The notes under the pieces are model-generated. The model was not told where the DNA came from. It searched no databases and worked only from the letters and a program-made list of their open reading frames with translations. Source: Lachnospiraceae bacterium UBA4292 (GTDB lineage Bacteria > Bacillota > Clostridia > Lachnospirales > Lachnospiraceae). From it: a stretch of 8,128 bases of DNA. The translations under genes were made by a program, and so were the position numbers. Shown one piece after another: positions 6,561 through 8,128 of the stretch. The stretch's first letter is position 1, and each line of letters starts with the position of its first letter. The DNA lies in assembly GCA_002395865.1 (NCBI GenBank), contig DGVE01000192.1, forward strand, positions 1-8,128, written 5' to 3'.

Positions 6561-8128
6561 TTATTTGGTAAGATCGATATCAAGGTCGCCTGCGAATACC
6601 TTGTCGTCCTTGCCGAGAGCTCCGGGGATGATGGAGAAGGTATTTGAGATACCGTCCTGTGCATCCTTGAAAGGAATCTTTGCAACGGATGAAAGTGAAG
6701 CTACGGCGCCGTGAGTATCACGTCCGTGGAGAGGGTTTGCACCGGGTGCGAAAGGCATGCCTGCCTTACGTCCGTCAGGTGTGTTACCGGTAGCCTTACC
6801 GTATGTTACGTTGGATGTGATGGTAAGGATAGATGTTGTCGGAACACCGTCTCTGTAAACGTAGTTGCTTCTTACATAGTTCATGAACATTGTAACGATA
6901 TCTGCAGCGATAAGGTCAACTCTGTCGTCGTTGTTACCATACTTAGGGAAATCACCCTCGATCTCGTAGTCAACCGCAAGACCTGTCTCGTCACGGATGA
7001 CCTTAACCTTAGCGTACTTCATAGCTGAGAGTGAGTCGGCTACGATGGAAAGACCTGCGATACCTGTTGCGAAGTATCTCTTTACGACACGATCATGCAG
7101 GGCCATCTGAAGTCTCTCATAGCAGTACTTGTCGTGCATGTAGTGGATGATATTCAGGGTATTTACATAAAGGGTAGCCTGCCACTTCATCATATCCTTG
7201 AATGCTTCCATGACCTCATCGTAATCAAGATACTCTGAAGTGATGGGTCTGTACTTGGGACCTACCTGAACCTTTGTCTTCTCGTCGATACCGCCGTTGA
7301 TAGCGTAGAGGAGGCACTTTGCAAGGTTTGCTCGAGCACCGAAGAACTGCATCTCCTTACCGATAACCATGGAAGATACGCAGCAGGCGATACCGTAGTC
7401 GTCGCCGTGGTCGTTTCTCATGAGGTCGTCGTTCTCATACTGGATGGAAGAGGTGTTAACGGATGTCTTAGCGCAGAACTTCTTCCAGCCTATGGGCAGT
7501 CTGGTGGACCAGAGAACTGTCATGTTGGGCTCGGGAGCAGCGCCTAAGTTGTTCAGTGTGTTTACGAAACGGAAGCTGTTCTTTGTAACGAGTGTACGTC
7601 CGTCTGTCCCCATACCGCCGAGTGACTCGGTAACCCATACCGGATCGCCTGCGAAGATCTGGTTGTACTCGGGAGTACGAGCGAACTTAACGCAGCGAAG
7701 TTTCATTACGAAGTGGTCGATGATCTCCTGAAGCTCTTCCTCTGTAGCTCTGCCTTCCTTGAGGTCACGCTCTGCATAAATGTCAAGGAAAGTAGATGTA
7801 CGTCCAAGGGACATAGCAGCACCGTTCTGCTCCTTAACTGCTGCAAGGTAGCCGAAGTATGTAGCCTGAACTGCCTCCTGGAATGTAACAGCGGGCTTGG
7901 AAATGTCGCAGCCGTAGATGTTAGCCAGCTTCTTCAGCTCGCCGAGAGCTCTGATCTGCTCGGAGATCTCCTCACGGTTTCTGATAACGTCGGGAAGCAT
8001 AGTGCCTGTACCGCAGACATCCTTCTGAACCTTCTTGTCAGCGATAAGAGCGTCTACACCGTAAAGAGCGACTCTTCTGTAGTCGCCGATGATACGACCG
8101 CGGCCGTAAGCATCCGGAAGACCTGTGA
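6561..8128 (-). CDS. pflB: Pyruvate formate-lyase catalytic core lacking the glycyl-radical domain (5' end outside window)
   Basis: Converts pyruvate and CoA to acetyl-CoA and formate in anaerobic sugar fermentation. The frame is open to the right edge: 42 codons beyond the Met at 8000 encode [20 protein letters not shown], a hallmark of PflB, so that Met is internal. The 521 visible residues align along E. coli PflB, including [36 protein letters not shown] and the catalytic pair Cys-Cys in GIACCVSSM (codons 7380-7385). [39 protein letters not shown] and [19 protein letters not shown] follow. The protein then ends DLDIDLTK and TAA, exactly where E. coli PflB runs on into the NLAGLMDGY radical domain, which is found two genes later. 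No frameshift is seen. Isoleucine is mostly ATC here, against frequent ATA in gdpP and dnaB, as expected for strong expression. It is the first visible gene of the PFL operon; its promoter is outside the window. Confidence 0.95.
   Translation of the reverse strand, partial: TGLPDAYGRGRIIGDYRRVALYGVDALIADKKVQKDVCGTGTMLPDVIRNREEISEQIRALGELKKLANIYGCDISKPAVTFQEAVQATYFGYLAAVKEQNGAAMSLGRTSTFLDIYAERDLKEGRATEEELQEIIDHFVMKLRCVKFARTPEYNQIFAGDPVWVTESLGGMGTDGRTLVTKNSFRFVNTLNNLGAAPEPNMTVLWSTRLPIGWKKFCAKTSVNTSSIQYENDDLMRNDHGDDYGIACCVSSMVIGKEMQFFGARANLAKCLLYAINGGIDEKTKVQVGPKYRPITSEYLDYDEVMEAFKDMMKWQATLYVNTLNIIHYMHDKYCYERLQMALHDRVVKRYFATGIAGLSIVADSLSAMKYAKVKVIRDETGLAVDYEIEGDFPKYGNNDDRVDLIAADIVTMFMNYVRSNYVYRDGVPTTSILTITSNVTYGKATGNTPDGRKAGMPFAPGANPLHGRDTHGAVASLSSVAKIPFKDAQDGISNTFSIIPGALGKDDKVFAGDLDIDLTK

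Noticed and set aside
6561..6563. Split PFL as a sequencing or assembly error
   Set aside because: Each downstream piece has its own ATG and a strong, well-spaced AGGAGG, and a 71-aa Cys-rich gene lies between core and radical domain; a single base error cannot produce this layout.
7998..8000. ATG as the start of the PFL core
   Set aside because: The frame continues to 8128 and encodes conserved PflB sequence ([17 protein letters not shown]), so this Met is internal.
1..8128. CRISPR arrays, insertion sequences, tRNA or rRNA genes
   Set aside because: I found no regularly spaced repeats, transposase motifs, terminal inverted repeats, or tRNA/rRNA signatures in the window.

Overview
The window looks like chromosome from a strictly fermentative, low-oxygen Firmicute of the class Clostridia, most like Lachnospiraceae. 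The main reasons are the gdpP-rplI-dnaB gene order typical of Firmicutes, purine-rich AGGAGG ribosome sites, frequent ATA isoleucine codons, and a pyruvate formate-lyase (PFL) locus with its radical-SAM activase and a clostridial-type 2[4Fe-4S] ferredoxin. The genus is not determined.

Left part (1-1016, + strand): the 3' end of a gene for an unrecognised protein, probably exported, whose C-terminal half is a very acidic Thr/Glu/Pro tail ending close to an IPETG motif. An extended -10 promoter and a hairpin follow (1024-1080). Middle part (1139-5010, + strand): the compact run gdpP (c-di-AMP phosphodiesterase), rplI (ribosomal protein L9) and dnaB (replicative helicase). A strong hairpin at 5016-5039 closes this run and the convergent genes from the right.

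Right part (5049-8128, - strand): the PFL locus, read from right to left. The PFL catalytic core enters from the window edge, carries the Cys-Cys active site, and stops just before the place where ordinary PFL continues into its glycyl-radical domain. Next comes a 71-aa Cys-rich protein whose first half resembles the start of the glycyl-radical domain. A 79-aa free-standing glycyl-radical domain with the RVSGYA motif follows. After a terminator-like hairpin come pflA (activase) and a 57-aa ferredoxin. The PFL enzyme is therefore encoded in pieces, each with its own ribosome site, with activation and probable electron supply encoded just downstream.

The most unusual element is this split PFL, and in particular the 71-aa protein between the core and the radical domain. 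It keeps the LDG(F/Y)...GG.H.N motif but replaces the radical loop with four cysteines, which suggests a metal-binding accessory or scaffold subunit of a split glycyl-radical enzyme.
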